NCBI GenBank assembly: GCA_028095445.1
Contig: JAOHCJ010000004.1
Location: forward strand, 1-43,399
DNA from: Candidatus Pelagibacter sp.
GTDB lineage: Bacteria > Pseudomonadota > Alphaproteobacteria > Pelagibacterales > Pelagibacteraceae
Length of the DNA: 43,399 nt
Reading direction: 5' to 3'
Below are positions 36,200 to 43,399 of the stretch, in pieces. Numbering within the stretch: the first letter of the stretch is position 1; each line of letters opens with the position of its first letter. The position numbers were made by a program, and so were the translations under genes. The notes below the pieces were generated by a model that was given only the letters and a program-made list of their open reading frames with translations, did no database searches and was not told where the DNA came from.

Positions 36200-37588
36200 A
36201 TGGTAAAAAATAAAAACAATAAGGCAATATGGAGTTCGCGAATAAAAACAGATATCTCTAAATTATTTCAAAAAGTTGGAAATTCAATAGATATAGATAA
36301 AAAGCTTTTTAAAGAAGATATTAATGGATCAATTGCTCATGTAGAAATGTTGTTCAAACAAAAAATTATTACATTTAAAGTAAAAAATAAAGTTATCTAT
36401 GGTCTTAACCAGATTGAAAAAGAAATAGTTAAAAATAAATTTGATTATAATAAGAAATATGAAGATATTCATATGAATATTGAGCAAAGATTATTTAAAA
36501 TAATAGGTGAAGAAGCTGGGTATATTCACACTGCTAGATCTAGAAATGATCAAGTAATTACTGATTTCAAAATGTGGACAACTTCTGCAACGAAAGAAAT
36601 TAATAAAAATTTAGATAATATTATCAAAACAATTCTTAAAGTTTCAGAAAAAAATATTGAAACTATTATGCCTGGTTTTACACATTTAAAAAATGCCCAG
36701 GCAGTGTCTTTTGGACATTATTTAATGGCATATGTTGAAATGTTTACTAGAGATAAGAAAAGATTTTTAAACAATTTAGAAAATCTATCTGAATGTCCAC
36801 TTGGAGTTGCTGCTTTGACTGGAACTTCTTTTAATATTGATAGAGACTTTACGTCAAAAAAACTTGGTTTTAAAAAACCCACAAATAATTCAGTAGATAC
36901 AGTTGCTGATAGAGACTTTGTATTAGATTTTTTGTATAGCGCATCAGTTTGCTCTATGCATATTTCAAGAATTGCTGAAGAACTTATTATTTGGAATTCG
37001 GATGCTTTTAACCTTATTACCCTCTCAGATAAAATTGTTACTGGATCTTCAATAATGCCACAAAAGAAAAATCCAGATTTATTAGAATTCTTAAGAGGAA
37101 AAACTGGAACCACTTATGGAAATTTATTTTCTATGCTTACAATACTTAAAGGCCTTCCAATATCTTACTTTAAAGATCTTCAAGATGATAAAGAAATATT
37201 ATTTAAATCTAATGAAGTTCTTAATAATTGTATTGCAATTCTTAATGAAGTTTTAAAAAACTTAAAACCTAATAAACAAAAAATGTTTGATTTAGCCAAC
37301 TCTAGTTATATTACAGCAACAGATTTAGCTGATTACCTTGTTAAAAATCATTCTATGTCTTTTAGAAAAGCATATCAGGTTACTGCTTCAATCGTTAACT
37401 TTGCTGAAAAGAAAAAGAAAAAACTAAATGAATTAAGCATTAAAGAGTTACAAAATATAGAACCAAAACTTACTATTGAGGTATTAAAGATTTTTGATCT
37501 AAAAAACTCAGTAAATTCAAAAAAATCTTATGGTGGAACATCTTTTGATAATATTAAAAAAATGATAGTAAAATATAAAAAGGCTTAA
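36200..37588 (+). CDS. argH: Argininosuccinate lyase
   Basis: 462 residues, full length. It splits argininosuccinate to arginine and fumarate, the last step of arginine synthesis. Motifs: N-terminal WSSRIKTDISKLFQKVG, HTARSRNDQVITDF (about 110-123), and the superfamily signature GSSIMPQKKNPD (near 282-293), where the serine loop is catalytic. The gene is followed 1 nt later by the LptM-like lipoprotein gene and lysA, an order common in proteobacteria. Confidence 0.96.
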   Translation: MVKNKNNKAIWSSRIKTDISKLFQKVGNSIDIDKKLFKEDINGSIAHVEMLFKQKIITFKVKNKVIYGLNQIEKEIVKNKFDYNKKYEDIHMNIEQRLFKIIGEEAGYIHTARSRNDQVITDFKMWTTSATKEINKNLDNIIKTILKVSEKNIETIMPGFTHLKNAQAVSFGHYLMAYVEMFTRDKKRFLNNLENLSECPLGVAALTGTSFNIDRDFTSKKLGFKKPTNNSVDTVADRDFVLDFLYSASVCSMHISRIAEELIIWNSDAFNLITLSDKIVTGSSIMPQKKNPDLLEFLRGKTGTTYGNLFSMLTILKGLPISYFKDLQDDKEILFKSNEVLNNCIAILNEVLKNLKPNKQKMFDLANSSYITATDLADYLVKNHSMSFRKAYQVTASIVNFAEKKKKKLNELSIKELQNIEPKLTIEVLKIFDLKNSVNSKKSYGGTSFDNIKKMIVKYKKA

Positions 37589-37589
37589 A

Positions 37590-37706
37590 ATGTTAAAAAA
37601 AATAATCTTAGTTTTTATATTTTGTTCATTGTTATTCTCTTGTGGAAAAAAAGAAGACCCTGAATACAAAGTAAGCCAAAATAATATCCTTATATTTAAG
37701 ACTTAA
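37590..37706 (+). CDS. lptM: LptM-like small lipoprotein (38 aa)
   Basis: ATG at 37590, 1 nt after the argH stop; TAA at 37704-37706 overlaps the lysA ATG by one base (TAATG). The peptide is a lipoprotein: MLKKIILVFIFCSLLFSCGKKE has a hydrophobic signal, a lipobox LFSC with the lipidated cysteine at residue 18, and then GKKEDPEYK. The position just before lysA and the short CG-K-K tail match LptM (formerly YifL), which stabilises the LptD-LptE lipopolysaccharide translocon in E. coli. The tail lacks the usual PLY motif, so the name rests mainly on context and lipobox. Confidence 0.8.
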   Translation: MLKKIILVFIFCSLLFSCGKKEDPEYKVSQNNILIFKT

Positions 37707-38920
37707 TGAAATACATTAATAAAAATTTGTCGATTGAAAAATTTAAAGTTAAAGATATTGCTAAAAAATTTGGAACTCCAATTTATTGTTATTCATACAG
37801 TCAACTAAAGAAAAATATAATTGCTTTTAAAAAAAATTTTAAATCTTTTTCTCCACTTATATGCTTTGCTGTTAAATCAAATGCTAACATAAATATAATA
37901 AAAGAAATTAAAGATTTAGGAATAGGCGCCGATGTGGTTTCAATGGGTGAGTTAATGATAGCGATTAAAGCAGGTATAAAACCACAAAAGATTGTTTTTT
38001 CAGGTGTTGGAAAGACATCTGTTGAAATAAGCTATGCTATAGATAAAAAAATATTACTAATAAATGCTGAGTCTAAAAGCGAAATTATTGAAATAGAAAG
38101 AATTGCAAAATCTAAAAAAAAAATTGTAAATATTGGTATTAGATTAAATCCAAATACAGATGCTAAAACACTTAAACAAATTTCAACTGGTAAAAAAGAA
38201 AATAAATTTGGTGTTAATGAAAAAATATTTTTTGAGCTAGTTGAATATTCTAAAAATTCTAAAAATATCAATCTTAATTGTTTAAGTGTACACATTGGAA
38301 GTCAAATTTTGGATCATACGCCTTATGAAAAAATGCTTAAAGTGGTAGATAAAATTGTTAAAAAAAGTAATCACAACTTTAAATTTATAGACCTTGGTGG
38401 TGGAATGGGAATACCCTATAAAAATAATAATATAAAACTAAATTATAAAAAATATAACTTGGCAATAAAAAAATTTTTAAAGAATCACGACTCTAAGATT
38501 ATTTTTGAACCAGGTAGATCAATAGTCGGAAATACTGCTTCTTTAATTACAAAAGTTATTTATATAAAAGAAAATGCTAAAAAAGATTTCATTATATTAG
38601 ACGCTGCAATGAATGATTTTATGAGACCAGCCCTTTACGGAGCAAATCATAGAACTTTACCTGTATTACAAACAAATAAAATTTCAAAAAAAACTTATGA
38701 GTTTGTTGGACCAATTTGTGAAAGTACAGACAAATTTACTACTTTAAATAAATTTCAAAAATTAAAAGAAAATGATTTAATAGCGATATGTGATGTCGGA
38801 GCTTATGGAATGTCCTTAAGTTCAAATTACAATGTAAGACCCAAACCTGCAGAAATACTTATTAAAGGATCTAAAATTAGTATTATTAAAAGAAGACAAC
38901 AATTAAAAGATCTGATGTAA
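37706..38920 (+). CDS. lysA: Diaminopimelate decarboxylase
   Basis: 404 residues. It decarboxylates meso-diaminopimelate to lysine with pyridoxal phosphate. The PLP lysine is K57 in FAVKSNAN; further motifs are LSVHIGSQILD, FIDLGGGMGIPY and the phosphate-binding loop EPGRSIVGN, while the C-terminal domain carries PICESTDKF with the active-site cysteine, and GAYGMSLSSNYN. The start overlaps the lipoprotein stop by one nt, so translation is coupled. Confidence 0.96.
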   Translation: MKYINKNLSIEKFKVKDIAKKFGTPIYCYSYSQLKKNIIAFKKNFKSFSPLICFAVKSNANINIIKEIKDLGIGADVVSMGELMIAIKAGIKPQKIVFSGVGKTSVEISYAIDKKILLINAESKSEIIEIERIAKSKKKIVNIGIRLNPNTDAKTLKQISTGKKENKFGVNEKIFFELVEYSKNSKNINLNCLSVHIGSQILDHTPYEKMLKVVDKIVKKSNHNFKFIDLGGGMGIPYKNNNIKLNYKKYNLAIKKFLKNHDSKIIFEPGRSIVGNTASLITKVIYIKENAKKDFIILDAAMNDFMRPALYGANHRTLPVLQTNKISKKTYEFVGPICESTDKFTTLNKFQKLKENDLIAICDVGAYGMSLSSNYNVRPKPAEILIKGSKISIIKRRQQLKDLM

Positions 38921-38932
38921 CTCTTGACTCAA

Positions 38933-39634
38933 ATGATAAGAAGTTTTTTATTTTCTTTTTTCTTTTTTTTAGGAATTATTCTTATTTCTATTATATTTTT
39001 ACCCTCTTTTTTCATGACACAAAAAGTTGTTTTGTTTGGTGGAAAGATTATGGGCTACTGGGCTTCATTTTGTTTAAAAAATTTTTTATCAACAAAAATA
39101 ATTGTGAAAGGTATAGAAAATATCATTTCTCATAAAAAATTTTTTATAGCTTCATCACATCAGTCAATGTTTGAGACTTTTTTTTTACAAACAGTTTTTA
39201 ATTCACCTGTATTTGTTTTAAAAAAAGAATTACTTTTGTTTCCAATATTCGGTTGGTATTTGAAAAAAATTGGATCGATATCGATTAAAAGGAACAAGAT
39301 ATCCAAAGAAAATTTAGGTTTTTTTGATGATATTTTAAAACTAATCAATACATCAAATAGACCTTTAGTAATTTTTCCTCAAGGAACTAGATTAGAACCT
39401 GAAAATAGATTACCGTTTAAAAAAGGTGCAAGTAGAATTTATGAAGAACTAAATATATCTTGTCAACCAGTAGCTATTAATTCGGGACTTGCTTGGCCTA
39501 AACATGGTTTAAAAAAAAGCCATAAGACTATAACTGTTTCAATATTAAAGCCTATAGAGCCAGGACTCGATAAGGAAACTTTTCTGAAAAAACTACAAGA
39601 AGATATTTATTCTGAACTAGATAATTTGAATTAA
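38933..39634 (+). CDS. 1-acylglycerol-3-phosphate acyltransferase (PlsC-like)
   Basis: 233 residues from ATG 38933; a TTG three codons upstream (38924) is an alternative start. An N-terminal hydrophobic anchor (about 5-30) leads into the acyltransferase domain: HQSMFET is the H-x4-E form of the catalytic motif, GWYLKKIGSISIKR the second block and FPQGTRLEP the third. It transfers an acyl chain to lysophosphatidic acid in phospholipid synthesis. It follows lysA by 12 nt, and its stop shares TTAA with dnaN. Confidence 0.88.
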   Translation: MIRSFLFSFFFFLGIILISIIFLPSFFMTQKVVLFGGKIMGYWASFCLKNFLSTKIIVKGIENIISHKKFFIASSHQSMFETFFLQTVFNSPVFVLKKELLLFPIFGWYLKKIGSISIKRNKISKENLGFFDDILKLINTSNRPLVIFPQGTRLEPENRLPFKKGASRIYEELNISCQPVAINSGLAWPKHGLKKSHKTITVSILKPIEPGLDKETFLKKLQEDIYSELDNLN

Positions 39635-40743
39635 CCTTTCATAGGCATAACAACAAAAATACTATCAAAATCACTAGGATCTTTAACTAATGCTGGAGAG
39701 CTGGTGTCATTAAAAAAAATCTCTATTTTTTCTCCATCTAGCTGAGACGCAATATCTATTAAATATCTAGAATTAAAACTAATTTCTAGATCGTGATCAA
39801 ATTTAACATTTAAACTTTCTTTCCCATCTCCACTATTTGTATTGTTAACAGCCAAATTTAAAATATCTTTTGATAAGTTAAATTTTACTCCATCTTTTTT
39901 ATCTAATGAAACTGAAGCCACTCGATCTACAGAGTCTAAAAAAATTTTTAAATCTATTTCTAGTTTTTTTTGATTATTCTTTGGAACTACTTGTATATAA
40001 TTAGGAAATTTACCATCAATCAATTTTGATATTAAAATACTGTTACTTAACTCAAATTTAATTTTTGATTTTAAATTTGAAATTTTAACTTCTCCATCAT
40101 AGCTTTCCAATAAAGAGCATAATTGAAAAATTGTTTTTTTTGGTAATATAATTGGTTCAAAATCAATTTTTTCATCTAATCTTATCTTAGATATCGACAT
40201 TCTATGACTATCTGTTGCAGCTGCTGTTAAAAAATTCTTATCTTCAATTTGAGTTTGGTGAAAAAATATTCCACTAAGATAATGTCTTGTTTCGTCATTA
40301 GAAACTGAAAATTTACATTTATTCAATAATTTTAATAATTGTTTAGATTTTATTGAAAATTCATTCTGATTAAAATTTTCATCTGTTAATGGAAATTCTG
40401 AAGGACTTAAACAGTTAAGATTAAAATTAGATTTTTCTGACTCTATTTGGAGTTTATTTGTGTCTGATAATGATAAATTTATTTTTTTTCCTGATGAAAA
40501 TTTTCTTACTATATCATAAATAGTGGAGGAAACTGTTGTAGTTTTTCCTTCTTCAAGAACTTCAACATTATTAATTTGATGAATAAATATAAGGTCTAAA
40601 TCAGTAGCAGTGATTGTTAAATTTGAATTACTAGCATTTAAAAGGACATTTGATAAAATTGGAAGTGTACTTCTTTTTTCAATTACACCCTGACAATAAT
40701 TTAAAGCTTGCTGCAAATCTTGTTGATTAACGTTAAATTTCAT
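39631..40743 (-). CDS. dnaN: DNA polymerase III beta subunit (sliding clamp)
   Basis: 370 residues, with three repeated clamp domains. It begins MKFNVNQQDLQQALNYCQGV and ends with the C-terminal VVMPMKG (the usual pattern is VxPMR-like). It tethers the polymerase to DNA. The ATG lies inside the 3' end of dnaA (11-nt overlap), so the two are coupled in the classic order. Its TAA overlaps the plsC stop. Confidence 0.96.
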   Translation of the reverse strand: MKFNVNQQDLQQALNYCQGVIEKRSTLPILSNVLLNASNSNLTITATDLDLIFIHQINNVEVLEEGKTTTVSSTIYDIVRKFSSGKKINLSLSDTNKLQIESEKSNFNLNCLSPSEFPLTDENFNQNEFSIKSKQLLKLLNKCKFSVSNDETRHYLSGIFFHQTQIEDKNFLTAAATDSHRMSISKIRLDEKIDFEPIILPKKTIFQLCSLLESYDGEVKISNLKSKIKFELSNSILISKLIDGKFPNYIQVVPKNNQKKLEIDLKIFLDSVDRVASVSLDKKDGVKFNLSKDILNLAVNNTNSGDGKESLNVKFDHDLEISFNSRYLIDIASQLDGEKIEIFFNDTSSPALVKDPSDFDSIFVVMPMKG

Positions 40744-42145
40744 TTTCTTTATTATATAATATCTGATTTTTTAAGTTATTTATATTGTTTGTCATTTCTG
40801 GGTTTTTTTCCTTTAATTTTTCAATTGTTTTAACAGAATGTATAATTGTAGTGTGATCTCTATTAGAAAACTCCCTGCCTATTTCAGGTAAAGACTTAGA
40901 TGTTAGAATTTTAGTTAAATAAATTGCAGTTTGCCTTGGTCTTACAAGGTATCTTGATCTTCTAGAAGATAGCATTTCATTTTTACTTATTTTAAAAAAT
41001 TTACATACTGTCGATTGTATCAAATCTATAGTTACCTTATTTTCACCAATGTTTAACAAATCTTTTAAAACTACTTTAACTTCTGAAAGATTGGGAACCT
41101 TGTTGTATATTCTTGAAAAAGAAACAACTCTATTAATAGCACCAACTAACTCTCTAATACTTGTTGTAATCTCATAACTAATAAATTTTTGTATTTCTTC
41201 AGAAACATTTATTTGATTTGAATAAAAAATATTAAGTTCTTCTGTTTTTTGTTTAACTATTTTGCTTCTAAGTTCAAAATCTGGTTTTTGAATATCAACA
41301 ACTAATCCACCAGCAAATCTGGATTTGATTCTATCTTGAATCCTGGATAATTTGTTTGGGGCTCTATCTGCTGATATTACTATTTGAGAACCTTTGTCCA
41401 ATAAAGCATTAAAAGTGTGAAAAAACTCTTCTTGCATTGCTTCTTTGCCATTCATAAATTGTATATCATCAATAATTAAAATATCTGTATTTCTAAAATA
41501 TTCCTTAAACTTGACCATTTCATTTGACTTGATTGATTTGACAAACTGATACATGAATCTTTCGGCCGAAATAAACATAACCCTATGTTTTTCTTTTAGT
41601 GAAAGGCCAATAGAGTTTAATAAATGAGTTTTTCCCATTCCAACCCCACCATAAATGTAAAGTGGATTATAGTGTGAAATGTGTTCTGAAACTTTTAATG
41701 AAGCCTCATAAGCTAACTTGTTACTTGAACCAGTAATGAAATTTTCAAATCTTTTATTAGGGTCAATTCTATTATATTGTAGATAGGTATCTTTGATAAA
41801 AGATATATTTTCACTTTTTTCTAAGGTGTTAATTCCTTGATTACTTTCATCTTTTGAAGATTTTTCAATAATCTTAAACTCGATTCTTGTTAGATCTTTT
41901 TTATAAATCTTAACGATCTGTAAAATTTGATCCAAATAACGAGAAGTAATCCAGTCTCTAATAAATCGTGTAGGGACAGACAATAATACATAATTACTCA
42001 TCTCTTCTACAAAATCAATTTTTCTAAGCCAACTTTCATAAATATCACTTCCAAGTTTACTCTTCATATCTTTTTGGACTACAATCCAATCAATACCGTC
42101 AGAAGATACTTTTTGTAGGTTGTGTATAATATTATTTTTAGACAT
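40733..42145 (-). CDS. dnaA: Chromosomal replication initiator DnaA
   Basis: 470 residues from ATG 42145. The open frame extends 16 codons further to a TTG (42193), which I reject as start. Domains: I (about 12-75, DMKSKLGSDIYESWLRKIDF), a short linker II, the AAA+ domain III with Walker A GGVGMGKTH and Walker B ILIIDDIQF, and IV with the DnaA-box signature RDHTTIIHSVKTIEKL. It unwinds oriC. The upstream 314 nt show no cluster of DnaA boxes. The stop overlaps dnaN by 11 nt. Confidence 0.95.
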   Translation of the reverse strand: MSKNNIIHNLQKVSSDGIDWIVVQKDMKSKLGSDIYESWLRKIDFVEEMSNYVLLSVPTRFIRDWITSRYLDQILQIVKIYKKDLTRIEFKIIEKSSKDESNQGINTLEKSENISFIKDTYLQYNRIDPNKRFENFITGSSNKLAYEASLKVSEHISHYNPLYIYGGVGMGKTHLLNSIGLSLKEKHRVMFISAERFMYQFVKSIKSNEMVKFKEYFRNTDILIIDDIQFMNGKEAMQEEFFHTFNALLDKGSQIVISADRAPNKLSRIQDRIKSRFAGGLVVDIQKPDFELRSKIVKQKTEELNIFYSNQINVSEEIQKFISYEITTSIRELVGAINRVVSFSRIYNKVPNLSEVKVVLKDLLNIGENKVTIDLIQSTVCKFFKISKNEMLSSRRSRYLVRPRQTAIYLTKILTSKSLPEIGREFSNRDHTTIIHSVKTIEKLKEKNPEMTNNINNLKNQILYNKENEI

Positions 42146-42459
42146 TGTTTTATAGGAATTAAACCAGTTAGAAGCAAAATGAAAACTATGCAATAAAAAA
42201 ATTGTTTAATTAAAAAAAAAATAAAATCTACAAGTGAATCATTTATTACGAGAATTTATTTAAGAAAATTCTAAATTCATGCCTAATATTTTTAATGAGT
42301 TTTTAAAAAAAATAATTTTATACTTTAAAAAAATATATGTGTGTCTTAAAAAAAATAAAAATTTTTTTACTATGTCTACATATAGTGATTTAAAAATAAT
42401 TATTTAGCTATTTAGTATAAATACTTTTAGTTGAAATTATAACAACCGTAATTAGAATT
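42146..42459 (-). other. 314-bp dnaA upstream gap with a candidate promoter
   Basis: Extremely AT-rich, with poly-A/T runs. On minus, TGTTATAAT (extended -10; hexamer 42441-42436) lies just after the rpsT stop, the same 9-mer as the tRNA-Arg promoter; it could start a dnaA mRNA with a leader of about 280 nt. A short inverted repeat AGTAT-AA-ATACT lies at 42414-42425. No TTATCCACA-like DnaA boxes are seen. A 42-codon plus-strand frame (42279-42407) is low-complexity and not believed. Confidence 0.4.
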
Positions 42460-42720
42460 TTATAGTGCTGAAATTTTTTTTGTTATTCTTGATATATTCC
42501 TTGATGCATTAGCCTTCTTTATAATACCAGTTTTTGCTACTTTCATTAACTCAGAGTTTAATTTTGGTAAAAACTTCAAAGCTTCTATTTTTTTTTTACT
42601 TTCTAAAAGAATATTCATTTTTTTTATAGCATTTCTGTACTTGCTTTTACGAGCTTTATTAACAGTTGTCTGTGTAGCAATTCTTCTAATTCTTTTAATT
42701 GCTGATTTAGTGTTTGCCAT
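42460..42720 (-). CDS. rpsT: 30S ribosomal protein S20
   Basis: 86 residues from ATG 42720, the usual S20 size. It starts MANTKSAIKRIRRIATQTTV and is a basic helical bundle that binds 16S rRNA. The frame is open for 21 more codons upstream, but these overlap the mutM tail and are not part of S20. A good promoter ends 9 nt before the ATG, so the mRNA would be nearly leaderless. rpsT next to dnaA is common in alphaproteobacteria. Confidence 0.96.
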   Translation of the reverse strand: MANTKSAIKRIRRIATQTTVNKARKSKYRNAIKKMNILLESKKKIEALKFLPKLNSELMKVAKTGIIKKANASRNISRITKKISAL

Positions 42721-42729
42721 AAGCGCAGT

Positions 42730-42758
42730 GGTATAGCTTGAGAACTTATACTGGTCAA
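42730..42758 (-). promoter_or_regulatory. Promoter of rpsT (near-leaderless)
   Basis: TTGACC (42758-42753; 5 of 6), 17-nt spacer, TATACC (42735-42730; 4 of 6), then 9 nt to the ATG at 42720. The whole promoter lies in the 50-nt gap after mutM. The predicted leader is about 3 nt. Confidence 0.6.
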
Positions 42759-42770
42759 TAGAATAATTCA

Positions 42771-43399
42771 CTATTTTTGGCAAATATTACAAAAGAAAGT
42801 TGATCTATTAGATATAATTATTTTCTTAATTTTACCATTACATTTGTTTCTTAGACAATTTAAGTTTTCTCTTTGATAAACTTTAAACTCTTTTTGAAAA
42901 CTACCACTTTTACCTGAAATACTTTTAAAATCTCGAATACTTGATCCTCCCTTTTTTATGGCTCTGTGAAGTACACTTCTTGAAAATGAAATAATTTTTT
43001 TACATTCATTTAAAGATAATTTCATCGCAAATCTTTCTGGTCTAATCTTGCTTAAAAATAGAATTTCACTTGCATAAATATTGCCAATTCCTGAAACAAA
43101 TCTTTGATCTATTAAAAAACTTTTTATATCCTTTTTTTTATTTAAAAAGTAATTATTTAGATATTTTAAATTAAATGACTTAAAAAAAGGCTCAGGACCT
43201 AAATGATTAAATCTTTTTTCTAAATCTTTTTTATTAATTATATATTTAAAAAAACCGAATCTTCTTGGGTCGTTATATATAATCTTTAAATCCTTAAACA
43301 AAATTTCTACATGGTTATGTTTTTTGGGAAGAATTGAGTGGCTATAAAAGCTGGTATTAGTAAATCTATTTAAATTATTTTTTTTAATTAAATGAATAG
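42771..43399 (-). CDS. mutM: Formamidopyrimidine-DNA glycosylase, 5' end outside window
   Basis: About 208 residues remain, and the frame stays open to the right edge; the N-terminus with the catalytic Pro-Glu is missing only because the window ends. The visible parts are LPKKHNHVEILF and YNDPRRFGFFKY of the N-terminal domain, the helix-two-turn-helix DQRFVSGIGNIYASEILF, and a zinc finger with cysteines in CLRNKCNGK and FFCNICQK. The first cysteine pair is spaced C-x4-C. It removes oxidised purines such as 8-oxoguanine. The TAG at 42773-42771 precedes the rpsT promoter. Confidence 0.93.
   Translation of the reverse strand, partial: IHLIKKNNLNRFTNTSFYSHSILPKKHNHVEILFKDLKIIYNDPRRFGFFKYIINKKDLEKRFNHLGPEPFFKSFNLKYLNNYFLNKKKDIKSFLIDQRFVSGIGNIYASEILFLSKIRPERFAMKLSLNECKKIISFSRSVLHRAIKKGGSSIRDFKSISGKSGSFQKEFKVYQRENLNCLRNKCNGKIKKIIISNRSTFFCNICQK

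Noticed and set aside
42146..42193. TTG start of dnaA 16 codons upstream, and TATAAA at 42154-42149 as its promoter
   Set aside because: The ATG at 42145 begins a normal domain I. The TATAAA lies only 3 nt before that ATG, so a transcript from it would start inside the coding sequence.
42279..42407. 42-codon plus-strand frame upstream of dnaA
   Set aside because: Low-complexity K/I/F composition expected by chance in A/T runs; no start signal.
42146..42459. Chromosomal origin (oriC) next to dnaA
   Set aside because: AT-rich, but no DnaA-box cluster (TTATNCACA-like) was found on either strand; AT-richness is normal for this genome.
42721..42783. 21-codon extension of rpsT
   Set aside because: S20 starts MANTKSAIKR at 42720. 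The extension runs through the promoter and the mutM stop.
43300..43399. TTG at 43301 as the mutM start, giving a truncated glycosylase
   Set aside because: The frame continues upstream with the conserved KKHNHVEILF segment to the window edge, so the gene is simply cut by the window.
1..43399. Mobile elements, CRISPR arrays, prophage or toxin-antitoxin genes
   Set aside because: No transposase, integrase, regularly spaced repeats or phage genes were seen; the single HNH gene is a conserved chromosomal family.

Overview
The window is a very AT-rich (roughly 70% A+T), tightly packed piece of an alphaproteobacterial chromosome. Gene content, lysine/isoleucine/asparagine-rich proteins, tiny intergenic gaps and overlapping stop codons point to the SAR11 clade (Candidatus Pelagibacter or a close relative). 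That placement is inferred from style and gene content; no marker tree was run. There is no sign of phage, insertion sequences, CRISPR or plasmid genes. The interest lies in small genes, domain fusions and compact regulatory layout.

Layout. (1) 1-10129, minus strand: one long run, GT4 glycosyltransferase > thrS > infC > rpmI > rplT > pheS > pheT > lepA > a GT17-family glycosyltransferase cut by the left edge. Seven translation genes are flanked by two sugar-transfer genes. (2) 10171-17718: an alpha/beta hydrolase on plus, converging on gltD > gltB > a Rossmann-fold epimerase-like protein on minus. An operator-like inverted repeat lies upstream of gltD. (3) 17899-23855: uppP on plus, converging on aceE > aceF > an EamA transporter on minus. 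AceE carries its own N-terminal lipoyl domain, about 60% identical to that of the neighbouring AceF. (4) 24068-25953: an acetyl-CoA acetyltransferase on minus, then tRNA-Arg(ACG), a 32-aa membrane peptide and a hotdog thioesterase on plus. (5) 26220-30295, plus: Suv3-like RNA helicase, TerB-like protein, FdxA-type ferredoxin and a CarD regulator with a long lysine-rich tail. (6) 30362-32448, minus: tRNA-Leu(CAA) followed within 6 nt by a long-chain acyl-CoA synthetase, then a separate 29-aa, 69% basic protein gene with its own promoter, leader hairpin and terminator. (7) 32517-34117, plus: YqaA/DedA-type membrane protein, dsbB and coq7; converging are an HNH nuclease and a carboxylesterase. 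(8) 35460-39634: a HIG1-type membrane protein (plus), a TlpA-like thioredoxin (minus), then argH, an LptM-like 38-aa lipoprotein, lysA and a PlsC-like acyltransferase (plus). (9) 39631-43399, minus: mutM (5' end outside the window) > rpsT > dnaA > dnaN.

How it works together. The genes are mostly housekeeping: translation initiation and tRNA charging, ammonia assimilation (GOGAT), pyruvate to acetyl-CoA, arginine and lysine synthesis, ubiquinone hydroxylation, periplasmic thiol chemistry, lipid activation and acylation, and replication initiation. Recurrent features of compaction are 4-nt ATGA start/stop overlaps, palindromic TTAA or CTAG sequences that are the stop codons of two convergent genes at once, GTG starts directly at a preceding stop, and -10 hexamers 6-9 nt upstream of start codons, which predict leaderless or nearly leaderless mRNAs.
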